A stretch of 64,000 bases of DNA from contig JAKFVT010000005.1 in the NCBI GenBank assembly GCA_021732005.1, positions 1-64,000 of the forward strand, written 5' to 3'. Shown here piece by piece: positions 55,110 through 63,057 of the stretch. Position 1 is the first letter of the stretch; each line of letters begins with the position of its first letter. The stretch is from Mycobacterium sp. (GTDB lineage: Bacteria; Actinomycetota; Actinomycetes; Mycobacteriales; Mycobacteriaceae). Made by a program: the position numbers and the translations under genes. The notes beneath the pieces are model-generated. The model was not told the origin of the DNA and did no database searches. It was given only the letters and a program-made list of their open reading frames with translations.

Positions 55110-56175
55110 CTTCATCTGCCCCAACTGCGGGCAGCATCTGGCGTTCGAGAACTCGGTCTGCCTGTCGTGCGGTAGCTCGGTCGGATTCTCCTTGGACGAC
55201 ATGGCGTTTCTGGTGATCGCCTCCGGTGAGGAGAGTGAGCACGGCGGCGCGGTCGACGCCGCCGACTTCCAGTTGTGCGCGAATCTTCACCTGGCCGAAT
55301 GTAATTGGCTGGTCCGGGTGGAACCGGTCCGGCTGTTGTGTGCGTCCTGCCGGCTCACTCAGACCCGGCCCAACGACAACGACATCCCTGCGCTGGGCGC
55401 CTTCGCGCTGGCCGAACGGGCCAAGCGACGCCTGATCGCCGAACTGCACGAACTCAAGCTGCCGATCGTCGGCCGTGACGAGGACCCGGAGTACGGGCTG
55501 GCCTTCGACCTGTTGTCCAGCGCCAACGAGAAGGTGTTCACCGGCCACGACAACGGCCTGATCACACTGGATCTCGCCGAGGGCGACGATGTGCACCGCG
55601 AGCAGCTGCGCACCTCGATGGACGAGCCGTACCGCACGCTGCTGGGACATTTCCGGCATGAGGTCGGCCACTACTACTTCTATCGACTGGTCGGCACCTC
55701 ACCGGCGTACCTGGAGCGCTTCAACGAACTGTTCGGCGACCCGGACGCCGACTACCAGGCCGCACTGGACCGGCACTACAGCGAAGGCGCGCCGCCTGGG
55801 TGGGAGAAGAACTACGTCTCCTCCTACGCCACCATGCATGCGGCCGAGGACTGGGCCGAGACGTTCGCGCACTACCTGCACATCCGCGACACCCTGGACA
55901 CCGCCGCGGCGTTCGGTATCGCCCCGGCCAATGCCACCTATGAGCGACGAGTGTTGGGTCCCAGCGGATTCGACAACATCCTCGAGATGTGGCTGCCGTT
56001 GGCGTGGTCGCTGAACATGGTGAACCGGTCGATGGGTAAAGACGACCTGTATCCGTTCGTTCTCCCGGTCCCGGTGCTGGAGAAGATGCGGTTCATCCAC
56101 ACCGTCATCGACGAGGTGACGTCGTCGCCGACCAAGCTGGACGCGGCCATCAGCGGTCAGCAACAGCAGAACTGA
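55102..56175 (+). CDS. Zinc-ribbon putative metallopeptidase (Rv2568c-like)
   Basis: 357 aa. The N-terminal zinc ribbon has C6-C9 and C20-C23 (CPNC, CLSC). A peptidase domain with LLGHFRHEVGHYYFYRLV (HExxH, near residue 185) follows, and the third ligand is likely in AAEDWAETFAHYLHI. The family is annotated as putative zinc-binding metallopeptidase of unknown function. It is the last gene of the transglutaminase/ATP-grasp operon. Its stop overlaps the convergent reductase gene by 26 bases. Confidence 0.91.
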   Translation: MRDFICPNCGQHLAFENSVCLSCGSSVGFSLDDMAFLVIASGEESEHGGAVDAADFQLCANLHLAECNWLVRVEPVRLLCASCRLTQTRPNDNDIPALGAFALAERAKRRLIAELHELKLPIVGRDEDPEYGLAFDLLSSANEKVFTGHDNGLITLDLAEGDDVHREQLRTSMDEPYRTLLGHFRHEVGHYYFYRLVGTSPAYLERFNELFGDPDADYQAALDRHYSEGAPPGWEKNYVSSYATMHAAEDWAETFAHYLHIRDTLDTAAAFGIAPANATYERRVLGPSGFDNILEMWLPLAWSLNMVNRSMGKDDLYPFVLPVPVLEKMRFIHTVIDEVTSSPTKLDAAISGQQQQN

Positions 56176-57184
56176 GCGCCAGCAGGCCTTCCGCGGTCGC
56201 CGCGACGGTGTCGGCGGTCGAGCGTGGGTTCCAGCCCAGCTGCGTGACGGCCTTGGTGTTGTTCACCACCTTCGGTGAGCCGAGCAGACCGGCCAGTTCC
56301 CGCAGCCGGGGGACGACGCGCGCGGCGGTGCGAACCAGCCAATCCGGGACGTCCCGGCTGGGTACCCGGGCGGCGCCGGCTCCGAGGCGCGAGCGCAGCA
56401 CGGCGGCGATCTCGGGCAGCGTCACCGGTTGGCCGGCTGCGGCGAGGTAGCGCTGACCTGCGGCCTGCGGACTGGTCATCGCGCGGACCAACAGGTCGGC
56501 GACATCGCGGACGTCGACCACCGCGAACGATGCGCGGGGCAGCAGCGGTGGTTGCCCGCGCAGCAAGGCGTCGACGATCTGGACCGAGGTCGACAGGTTC
56601 TCGTCCAGTGGCGGCCCGAACACCCCGACCGGGTTGACCACCGCGAGTTCAGGGCTGCCCGGGCGCTGCGCGAAGTCCCACGCCGCGCGCTCGGCGAGCG
56701 TCTTGGACTTCACGTACGGACTGACTGCGTCGTCGGGGTTGGTCCAATCGGTTTCGTCGTAGGGCGTCCCCGATGGTTTGGGGCTGTAGCCGATTGCCGC
56801 GAACGATGAGGTGATCACCACGCGGCGCACCCCTTCGGTGGCGGCGGCCCGCAAGACCCGTAGGGTGCCCTCGCGCGCCGGGACGATGACCTCGTCCTCG
56901 TCGGCCGGCTGGCGGGGCGGGAACGGTGACGCCACGTGCTGCACGAAGCGGCAGCCGCGCACCGCCTCGGCCCAGCCGTCGTCGGAATTCAGGTCGGCCA
57001 CCACGATGTCCAGTTGTTCGACGTCGGCGCCGGCGCCGACCAGGGTCGCGCGGAGTTCCTTGTCGCGGTTGCTGTTTCGGACGGTTGCCCGAACCAGATA
57101 GCCGTCGGCGAGCAATCGCCGGATCAGGTGGCCCGCGATGAATCCGGAGCCGCCGGTGACCAGCACCCGAACGGGTTCAGGCAT
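56150..57184 (-). CDS. Extended SDR NAD-dependent epimerase/dihydroflavonol-reductase-like
   Basis: 344 aa extended short-chain dehydrogenase. Nucleotide-binding motif VTGGSGFIAGHLIRRLL at the N-terminus (TGxxGxxG), catalytic YVKSK (YxxxK) near residue 160, and VVNPVGVFGPPL downstream. Family members reduce ketones or aldehydes or epimerise sugars. Its start overlaps the MerR gene stop by 8 bases, so expression follows the MerR promoter. Confidence 0.9.
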   Translation of the reverse strand: MPEPVRVLVTGGSGFIAGHLIRRLLADGYLVRATVRNSNRDKELRATLVGAGADVEQLDIVVADLNSDDGWAEAVRGCRFVQHVASPFPPRQPADEDEVIVPAREGTLRVLRAAATEGVRRVVITSSFAAIGYSPKPSGTPYDETDWTNPDDAVSPYVKSKTLAERAAWDFAQRPGSPELAVVNPVGVFGPPLDENLSTSVQIVDALLRGQPPLLPRASFAVVDVRDVADLLVRAMTSPQAAGQRYLAAAGQPVTLPEIAAVLRSRLGAGAARVPSRDVPDWLVRTAARVVPRLRELAGLLGSPKVVNNTKAVTQLGWNPRSTADTVAATAEGLLALSSAVADR

Positions 57185-57644
57185 GAGCCTTCTCCTCGGA
57201 TATCAGTTGCGCTCCCAGCGCGATGATCTCGGGCACAACCGCTTCTTCAGCCGCGATGTCGCCCCGTTCGCGTGCCGCCCACAGCCGCGCCTTGGCAGCC
57301 GCATACTTCTGGCGCACCTGCAGCCGGGCGATGTCCTCGGCCAGGCGGCTGGCGTGGTCGTCGAACAGTCGGCGCTGATCGGCGGCAGCCGCCGTGCCGC
57401 GGCGGATGTTGTCGACATAGGCGCGCATGTTCTGCACGCTCATGCCGGTGCTGCGCAGGCAGCTCAGGGATTCGATGGCGTCCACCAGTGCAGGCGGATA
57501 GCGGCGGTGACCGCTGCTGCCGTCGCGCGGCACCGGGTCGATCAGCCCGATCCGCTCGTAATAGCGCAGCGCGGACTCGGTCAGACCGCTCTGACGGGAG
57601 ACCTCCTGGATGGTCAGGTCTCTGGTCAACGGTGTCGTTGGCAT
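57177..57644 (-). CDS. MerR family transcriptional regulator
   Basis: 155 aa. The MerR DNA-binding domain is clear (LTIQEVSRQSGLTESALRYYERIGLIDPVPRDGSSGHRRYPPALV), followed by a coiled-coil dimerisation helix (VDNIRRGTAAAADQRRLFDDHASRLAEDIARLQ). No Cys for metal binding, so probably a small-molecule sensor. Upstream is a MerR-type promoter with a 19-base spacer, and the predicted transcript starts at or next to the ATG. Confidence 0.94.
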   Translation of the reverse strand: MPTTPLTRDLTIQEVSRQSGLTESALRYYERIGLIDPVPRDGSSGHRRYPPALVDAIESLSCLRSTGMSVQNMRAYVDNIRRGTAAAADQRRLFDDHASRLAEDIARLQVRQKYAAAKARLWAARERGDIAAEEAVVPEIIALGAQLISEEKAHA

Positions 57645-57650
57645 AGAGCC

Positions 57651-57681
57651 ACTATGGCGAACTTGAAGCGCTTCAAGTCAA
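57651..57681 (-). promoter_or_regulatory. MerR-type promoter with palindromic operator
   Basis: Read on the minus strand: -35 TTGACT (57681-57676), a 19-base spacer, and -10 CATAGT (57656-57651). A perfect 18-bp palindrome ACTTGAAGC-GCTTCAAGT (57661-57678) overlaps the -35 and fills most of the spacer. A 19-bp spacer with a centred palindrome is the hallmark of MerR-activated promoters. The -10 ends 7 bases before the ATG at 57644, so the mRNA may be leaderless. Confidence 0.88.
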
Positions 57682-57702
57682 GTGTGCGACTCCTCACGTC
57701 CG

Positions 57703-58935
57703 CTAGGACTGCGGGCGCGTGCCGAGGACGTCGCGGAACACCGCCTGCCGCAAAGCCAGTTCGCGTGGATCGCTGGCCAGGTGGAAGCCCAGGCGGTTCA
57801 TGACGTAGCCGAAGCCGACGCCGGTGTCGGGGTCGGCGAAACCGAACGATCCGCCGAAACCCGGTGTGCCGAAGGCCTTGTCGGAGGATCCGAACTGCAC
57901 CATCGGTACCGGCTTACAGAAACCCAGCGAGTACAGGATCTTGACGTTCATCACTCGGTCGCGGATGCCACCGCTGGGCGTCGGCGCGGGCCCGGTGAGG
58001 TCGTCCAGAACTGAGCCGGTCAGTCCCAGGTCGGCGCCGCCGGCGGCAGCCGCGCCGTAGAGCCGGGCCACTGCACGGGCCGTCCCGATCCCGTTGCTCG
58101 ACGGCATCTCCACCGCGCGCACCTCGTCGCGGTTGTAGTCGCCGTCCCACGGTTTGACGTCGCTGGGCACGCCGGTGGCTCGGGCGGCCAGTCCCACCGG
58201 ATTCAGCGCTGCCAGCGCAAAACCGGCCGGCATCACATTGAGGTGCAGCAGCGATTCGGCCCGTTTCCACTGATGCAGATGCGCGACCCGGCTGCGGTCG
58301 ACCTCGGTAGGCAGGCCGATGTGCAGATCCAGCCCCAACGGCGCGGCGATCTCGTCGGCCAGGAACCGGCCCACCGTGCGGCCCGCCGGGTCGGTCCGGC
58401 GAATCAATTCGGATTGGTACCAGCCCAACGTGATCGCGTGGTAGCCGTGCCGGGTGCCTGGTCGCCATGCCGGCGCCTGGCGGGCCAGGATCGGCGACAG
58501 CCGGTCCGGGTCGGCGATATCGGCCAGGTTCGGGGCCGGGGTGAGCGCACACAAGCCGGCCTGATGAGCCAGCAGCTGGCGCACGGTCACCTCGCCCTTG
58601 CCGGCCTGAGCGAATTCCGGCCAGTAGTCCGCGACCTTGGCGTCGTAGGACAGCAGCCCCTTCGAGACCGCGACAGCGACGGCCATCGCGGTGACACCCT
58701 TGGTCGTGGAGAACATGTTGACCATCGTGTCGGCCTGCCACGGTGCCTTGGCGGTTCCGTCGCGGTAGCCACCCCACAGGTCGACGACCTTGACGCCGTC
58801 GCGATACACCGCCACGGCGGCGCCGATCTCCTTGCCGGACGCCAGATTCGCGCGGAAGGCGTCGGCCACCTTGCCGTAACCCTCGTCGACGTCGCCGCCC
58901 ATCATGTCCGGTGACACCGCAACTTTGAGCACCAT
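57703..58935 (-). CDS. Beta-lactamase-fold serine esterase
   Basis: 410 aa serine hydrolase of the class C beta-lactamase/EstB family. The catalytic motif SxxK is STTK at residues 76-79 (MFSTTKGVTAMA), with Tyr in GTRHGYHAITLGWYQSEL. The C-terminal KTG-like box is represented by the FGTPGFGGSFGFADP segment. No signal peptide. Mycobacterial relatives are lipases or esterases rather than beta-lactamases. ATG at 58935 has AAGGGG 7 bases upstream. Confidence 0.91.
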   Translation of the reverse strand: MVLKVAVSPDMMGGDVDEGYGKVADAFRANLASGKEIGAAVAVYRDGVKVVDLWGGYRDGTAKAPWQADTMVNMFSTTKGVTAMAVAVAVSKGLLSYDAKVADYWPEFAQAGKGEVTVRQLLAHQAGLCALTPAPNLADIADPDRLSPILARQAPAWRPGTRHGYHAITLGWYQSELIRRTDPAGRTVGRFLADEIAAPLGLDLHIGLPTEVDRSRVAHLHQWKRAESLLHLNVMPAGFALAALNPVGLAARATGVPSDVKPWDGDYNRDEVRAVEMPSSNGIGTARAVARLYGAAAAGGADLGLTGSVLDDLTGPAPTPSGGIRDRVMNVKILYSLGFCKPVPMVQFGSSDKAFGTPGFGGSFGFADPDTGVGFGYVMNRLGFHLASDPRELALRQAVFRDVLGTRPQS

Positions 58936-59022
58936 CGGCGATCCCCTTTTGTTGCCGAGAGGATATGCCGACGCGCCGCGCGGCAGGGCCGCATTCGCGG
59001 CGACGGCCCCTACGATCGCCGG

Positions 59023-59862
59023 GTGGCTGATCGCTATGGCGCCGACGTACTGGCCAACAACCCGCACACGTCGAACCGAACCCGCTCGACCGAGCAGGCC
59101 GTCGAGCTCGGAATGGTCGTCGAGGACCCGCAGTCAGGGTTCGTCGGCGCGGTGGTAGGCGTCGAAGGATCGCGGGTCGAACTCGAGGACCGCAACGGCA
59201 AGCGGCGGGTGTTTCCGCTCGGGCCGGGCTTCTTGTTCGAGGGAAAGCCGGTGATCCTGACCGGACTGCGTCGGCAGGCACCGGCGGCCGCGCAACGCAC
59301 GAAATCCGGCTCGGTGAAGGTGGCCGACACCCGCGCCAAGGTCGCCCTGGCCAGCCGCATCTACGTCGAGGGCCGGCACGACGCCGAACTCGTCGAGCAG
59401 GTGTGGGGTGAGGACCTGCGGGTCGAGGGCGTGGTCGTCGAATATCTCGGCGGCGTCGACGATCTCGCCGGCATCGTGGCCGACTTCCGGCCAGGTCCGG
59501 GCCGCCGGCTCGGTGTCCTGGTCGATCACCTGGTGACCGGTTCCAAGGAGGCTCGCATCGCCGACGCCGTCCGGCGTGGTCCCGGCGGGGAGCACACGCT
59601 GGTGGTAGGCCATCCCTATGTGGACATCTGGCAAGCGGTCAAGCCTGAGCGCGTCGGGTTGAGGGCGTGGCCGTTGATCCCGCGCGACGTCGAATGGAAG
59701 TACGGGATCTGCGCCGCGCTGCGGTGGCCGCACAACGACCAGGCCGACATCGCCCGGGCGTGGCAGCGGATCCGGTCGTCGGTGCGAGATTGGACCGATC
59801 TGGAGCCCGAGCTGATCGGCCGGGTCGAGGAACTCATCGACTTCGTGACACAACCGGCCTGA
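59023..59862 (+). CDS. DUF3097 protein, TOPRIM-like
   Basis: 279 aa actinobacterial DUF3097 protein. After an N-terminal beta region, IYVEGRHDAELVEQVWG resembles TOPRIM motif I (conserved Glu) and LGVLVDHLVTGSKEARIADAV resembles the motif II loop (DxDxxG-like, with the second Asp not conserved). The C-terminal part has WPLIPRDVEWKYGICAALRWPH. That suggests a nucleic-acid-related role; inferred by eye. GTG start. Confidence 0.84.
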   Translation: MADRYGADVLANNPHTSNRTRSTEQAVELGMVVEDPQSGFVGAVVGVEGSRVELEDRNGKRRVFPLGPGFLFEGKPVILTGLRRQAPAAAQRTKSGSVKVADTRAKVALASRIYVEGRHDAELVEQVWGEDLRVEGVVVEYLGGVDDLAGIVADFRPGPGRRLGVLVDHLVTGSKEARIADAVRRGPGGEHTLVVGHPYVDIWQAVKPERVGLRAWPLIPRDVEWKYGICAALRWPHNDQADIARAWQRIRSSVRDWTDLEPELIGRVEELIDFVTQPA

Positions 59863-59913
59863 TTTCGTTGAACATGTGACGAATGTCGCAGGTCCGATCG
59901 GTTCACGCTCGGT

Positions 59914-59932
59914 GTACAGTCGTTCACTGTAC
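59914..59932. promoter_or_regulatory. Palindromic operator upstream of acyl-CoA dehydrogenase
   Basis: Perfect 7-bp inverted repeat GTACAGT-CGTTC-ACTGTAC, centred about 92 bases before the ATG at 60015 and after the DUF3097 stop. Likely a TetR-family operator of fatty-acid genes; no regulator gene lies adjacent. Confidence 0.65.
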
Positions 59933-60014
59933 GAAATTTACCGCCGACTGCAGTCTGGTCGTCGTCACTTGGTGCGGCCGACGCGGTACGACTTGATCCG
60001 GAGCCTGCACAGCC

Positions 60015-61226
60015 ATGACTTTCTCTCTTGAACTGCCAGAAGAAGTCGTCCATGTCCGCGACTGGGTGCACCAGTTCGCCGCTGAGGTGGTACGACCCGC
60101 GGCCGCCGAGTGGGATGAGCGCGAAGAAACCCCCTGGCCGCTGATCCAGGAGGCCGCCAAGGTCGGCCTCTACACCCCTGAGCTTTTTGCCGAGATGTCC
60201 GTCGAACCCTCGGGCCTCGGGATGATCACCGTGTTCGAGGAACTGTTCTGGGGCGACGCCGGCATCGCGCTGTCGATCCTGGGCACCGGGCTGGCCGCCG
60301 CGTCGCTGGCCGCCAACGGCACCCCCGAGCAGTTGGGCCACTGGTTGCCCGAGATGTTCGGTACCCCCGGCGATCCGCACCTGGCGGCGTTCTGTTCCTC
60401 GGAGCCCGGCGCCGGTTCCGATGTCGGCGCCGTGCGCACCCGCGCCCGCTACGAGCAGGCCACCGACGAGTGGGTGCTGGACGGCACCAAGACCTGGGCC
60501 ACCAACGGCGGTATCGCCAATGTCCACATCGTGGTGGCGTCCGTGCATCCCGAACTCGGGACCCGCGGTCAGGCGACGTTCATCATTCCGCCGAACACCC
60601 CCGGCTTCTCGCAGGGGCAGAAGTTCAAGAAGCACGGTATCCGCGCCTCGCACACCGCCGAGGTGGTGCTCGAGAACGTCCGTCTGCCAGGCAATCTGAT
60701 TCTGGGTGGGATGGAGAAGTTCGAGCAGCGGATCGCCCGTGCCCGGGAAGGCAAGCGCACTTCCGGGCAGGCGGCGATGGCGACGTTCGAGCGCACCCGG
60801 CCTGCGGTCGGCGCGATGGCGCTGGGCGTGGCCCGGGCCGCCTACGAGTACGCGCTCGAATACGCCTGCCAGCGTGAGCAATTCGGACGCCCGATCGGTG
60901 ACTTCCAGGGCACCGGCTTCAAGCTGGCGGACATGAAGAGCCGTATCGACGCCTCGCGGCTGTTGATCTGGCGGGCCGGCTGGATGATGCGCAACAACAA
61001 GCCGTTCGCATCGGCGGAGGGGTCTATGGCCAAGCTGTTCGCCAGCGAAACCGCGGTGTACGTCACCGACGAAGCGATCCAGATCCTCGGCGGCAACGGC
61101 TACACCCGCGACTACCCGGTCGAGCGGATGCACCGCGACGCCAAGATCTTCACGATCTTCGAGGGCACGAGCGAGATTCAGCGTCTGGTGATCGCGCGGG
61201 CGCTGACGGGTCTGCCGCTGCGTTAG
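60015..61226 (+). CDS. Acyl-CoA dehydrogenase
   Basis: 403 aa flavoprotein. All regions are conserved: [75 protein letters not shown], and the catalytic Glu in [16 protein letters not shown]. It performs the first step of beta-oxidation on an unknown acyl-CoA. It stands alone behind a palindromic operator; 7 bases separate it from the convergent LLM gene. Confidence 0.95.
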   Translation: MTFSLELPEEVVHVRDWVHQFAAEVVRPAAAEWDEREETPWPLIQEAAKVGLYTPELFAEMSVEPSGLGMITVFEELFWGDAGIALSILGTGLAAASLAANGTPEQLGHWLPEMFGTPGDPHLAAFCSSEPGAGSDVGAVRTRARYEQATDEWVLDGTKTWATNGGIANVHIVVASVHPELGTRGQATFIIPPNTPGFSQGQKFKKHGIRASHTAEVVLENVRLPGNLILGGMEKFEQRIARAREGKRTSGQAAMATFERTRPAVGAMALGVARAAYEYALEYACQREQFGRPIGDFQGTGFKLADMKSRIDASRLLIWRAGWMMRNNKPFASAEGSMAKLFASETAVYVTDEAIQILGGNGYTRDYPVERMHRDAKIFTIFEGTSEIQRLVIARALTGLPLR

Positions 61227-61233
61227 GCCGGAG

Positions 61234-62154
61234 TCAGGGGATCTTCGGTTTGATCTCCTCGATCACCCATTGGGCGTAGTCCAGATACTCGTCGACGCCG
61301 CGCACCGTCGGCAGGGGGACGGCGCTCACCGTTACGCCTTGTTCGCCAAGCCAACTCAATCGGTCCACGATTTCCTCTGCGCTCATCCCTGGCCGGCCAT
61401 GCTGGTCGTCACGGATGGTGTGTCCCTCGCCGACCCGGGCCGTCGACATGCCGTGCACGACATCGAAAGGGCGCCCGTCGTAGGCGGGCTGAGACTTGAT
61501 GAAGTCAACTCGCTCGGCGAGCTTGTCGGGTGGTGTCAGAAACGACCACCAGCCCGACGCGTACTTGGCCGCTCTGCGGAGGGCGGCGTCGGCGTCGCCG
61601 CCGATCCATATCGGAAGGTGTGGCTTCTGTATCGGCTTCGGCTCGAACGCGACGTTGTCGAACTGCACGTATTTCCCGCCGAATCGTGGCGATTCGCTGG
61701 TCCAGAGTTCCACGATCGCCGCCAGGTATTCGTCGGCGATGCGGCCGCGCTCATGAAACGGAACGCCGAGCAGGTCAAACTCTGGCTTGAGCCAACCGAC
61801 TCCGAAGGTCACCATCATTCGGCCGTTGCTCATCCAGTCGGCCGTCGCGAGTGCCTTCGCCAACACCACCGGGTGCTGAAGGGGTAGCACGGTGATGCAG
61901 GAGTTCACGCGTATGCGCTCCGTGGCACCGGCGATATAGGCCTGGGCCACCGTGGAGTGCAGGTAGTGCGGGCCTGACAGCTCGACGTGGTCATTGGGAA
62001 TGATGAAATGCTCTGGCACAGCGACCATGTCGTAGCCCCACTGGTCTGCGCACCTGACCATGCGAGTTTGGTCGGCACCGGTGACCGCGGCTTCCCATGG
62101 TTGCGACATCGCTTTGAGTCGCAACATGTGCGGGAGATTGAAGACGAGTTTCAC
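61234..62154 (-). CDS. LLM-class F420-dependent oxidoreductase
   Basis: 306 aa luciferase-like monooxygenase-fold protein, probably using F420. N-terminal WGYDMVAVPEHFIIPNDHVEL, then TVLPLQHPVVLAKALATADWMSNGRMMVTFGVGWLKPEFDLLGV and a loop IWIGGDADAALRRAAKYASGWW. GTG start (62154) preceded by AGGGGG. Divergent from a TetR gene; the gap holds an inverted repeat also found before the aldehyde dehydrogenase, suggesting common control. Confidence 0.91.
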   Translation of the reverse strand: MKLVFNLPHMLRLKAMSQPWEAAVTGADQTRMVRCADQWGYDMVAVPEHFIIPNDHVELSGPHYLHSTVAQAYIAGATERIRVNSCITVLPLQHPVVLAKALATADWMSNGRMMVTFGVGWLKPEFDLLGVPFHERGRIADEYLAAIVELWTSESPRFGGKYVQFDNVAFEPKPIQKPHLPIWIGGDADAALRRAAKYASGWWSFLTPPDKLAERVDFIKSQPAYDGRPFDVVHGMSTARVGEGHTIRDDQHGRPGMSAEEIVDRLSWLGEQGVTVSAVPLPTVRGVDEYLDYAQWVIEEIKPKIP

Positions 62155-62204
62155 AGGCCCCCTGCCGTCGTCGCTCCAGGGCGACCGTGATCGGATTCCG
62201 AAAA

Positions 62205-62220
62205 CTCTACGATAATAGAG
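62205..62220. promoter_or_regulatory. Putative TetR operator, copy 1
   Basis: CTCTA-CGATAA-TAGAG inverted repeat in the 130-base gap between the divergent LLM and TetR genes. The same CTCTA-N6-TAGAG occurs at 62963-62978 upstream of the aldehyde dehydrogenase. Conserved arms and spacing mark it as a binding site, most likely for the adjacent TetR protein. Confidence 0.72.
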
Positions 62221-62284
62221 AAAAAAAGGGAATCGTCGGCGGCGATACGGATCTTCGCCGGAATCGCTAGACTTCTCGATCGAC

Positions 62285-62935
62285 ATGCGACGTAAACCCA
62301 ATCCCGAACAACGCCGCCGCGAGCTGTGCGATGCGGCGATCCGGCTGCTTGCTCAAGACGGAGTGAAGGGCCTGAGCCATCTGAAGGTCGATCGCACCGC
62401 GGGACTGCCTGATGGCACGACGTCGTTCTACTTCCGAACCCGGTCGGCTCTGGTGAACGCCGCGGCGGCCCGCGTCGCCGAACTCGACCTCAAGGATCTG
62501 AGCGCCGCCACCGCGGATTCGGGACGGTCTGCTGGGTCCTCCCCGGCATCGGGGCTCTCGAATCTGGTGATCCGTTCCGCCTCTGGAGCCCGTCTGTTGC
62601 GAACCAAGGCGCGCAATGAGCTTGCGCTGCAAGCTTCTCGAGACGCTGACCTCGACGAGGCGTTGAGCCGCTACAACGAGAGATTCTTGGCGCTGATCCG
62701 CGACGTGGTCGTTCGGTTGCAGCCCAAGGGTGAACCTGATGGCGCACTCGTCGACGAGCAGGCCTACGCCGTCATGACGTTCATCAGCGGCGTCATGCTG
62801 GCGTTCAACAGGGGCGATCATCGGATCAGGACCGCTGCTGAGCTCGAGGTGCTGATCTGCGGCATCGTCGACGGCGTCGGCACTGCGGCGCGCGCCGCGA
62901 ACAGCCCGGCCGTCGCGAAAGCGCGCCGGCAATGA
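62285..62935 (+). CDS. TetR family transcriptional regulator
   Basis: 216 aa. The N-terminal DNA-binding domain is RRRELCDAAIRLLAQDGVKGLSHLKVDRTAGLPDGTTSFYFRTRSALVNAAAARVAEL, slightly atypical for TetR but with the expected helix pattern. The C-terminal helical domain shows no recognisable ligand motif. It lies between the LLM oxidoreductase and the aldehyde dehydrogenase, and CTCTA-N6-TAGAG palindromes flank it on both sides. Confidence 0.91.
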   Translation: MRRKPNPEQRRRELCDAAIRLLAQDGVKGLSHLKVDRTAGLPDGTTSFYFRTRSALVNAAAARVAELDLKDLSAATADSGRSAGSSPASGLSNLVIRSASGARLLRTKARNELALQASRDADLDEALSRYNERFLALIRDVVVRLQPKGEPDGALVDEQAYAVMTFISGVMLAFNRGDHRIRTAAELEVLICGIVDGVGTAARAANSPAVAKARRQ

Positions 62936-62962
62936 ATTCCACTGAATAATCCTCCGCCTCTA

Positions 62963-62978
62963 CTCTATGTTAGTAGAG
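62963..62978. promoter_or_regulatory. Putative TetR operator, copy 2
   Basis: CTCTA-TGTTAG-TAGAG (extending to ACTCTA/TAGAGT), 79 bases before the aldehyde dehydrogenase start. Same arms and 6-base spacer as the copy in the LLM/tetR gap. Confidence 0.72.
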
Positions 62979-63057
62979 TGAGCGGCATCGAGTCGCGCGG
63001 TGGAACAAATTGGCCGCCAGTAATTTCGATGTCCAAAGCGGTACAGAGAGGTGGAAT

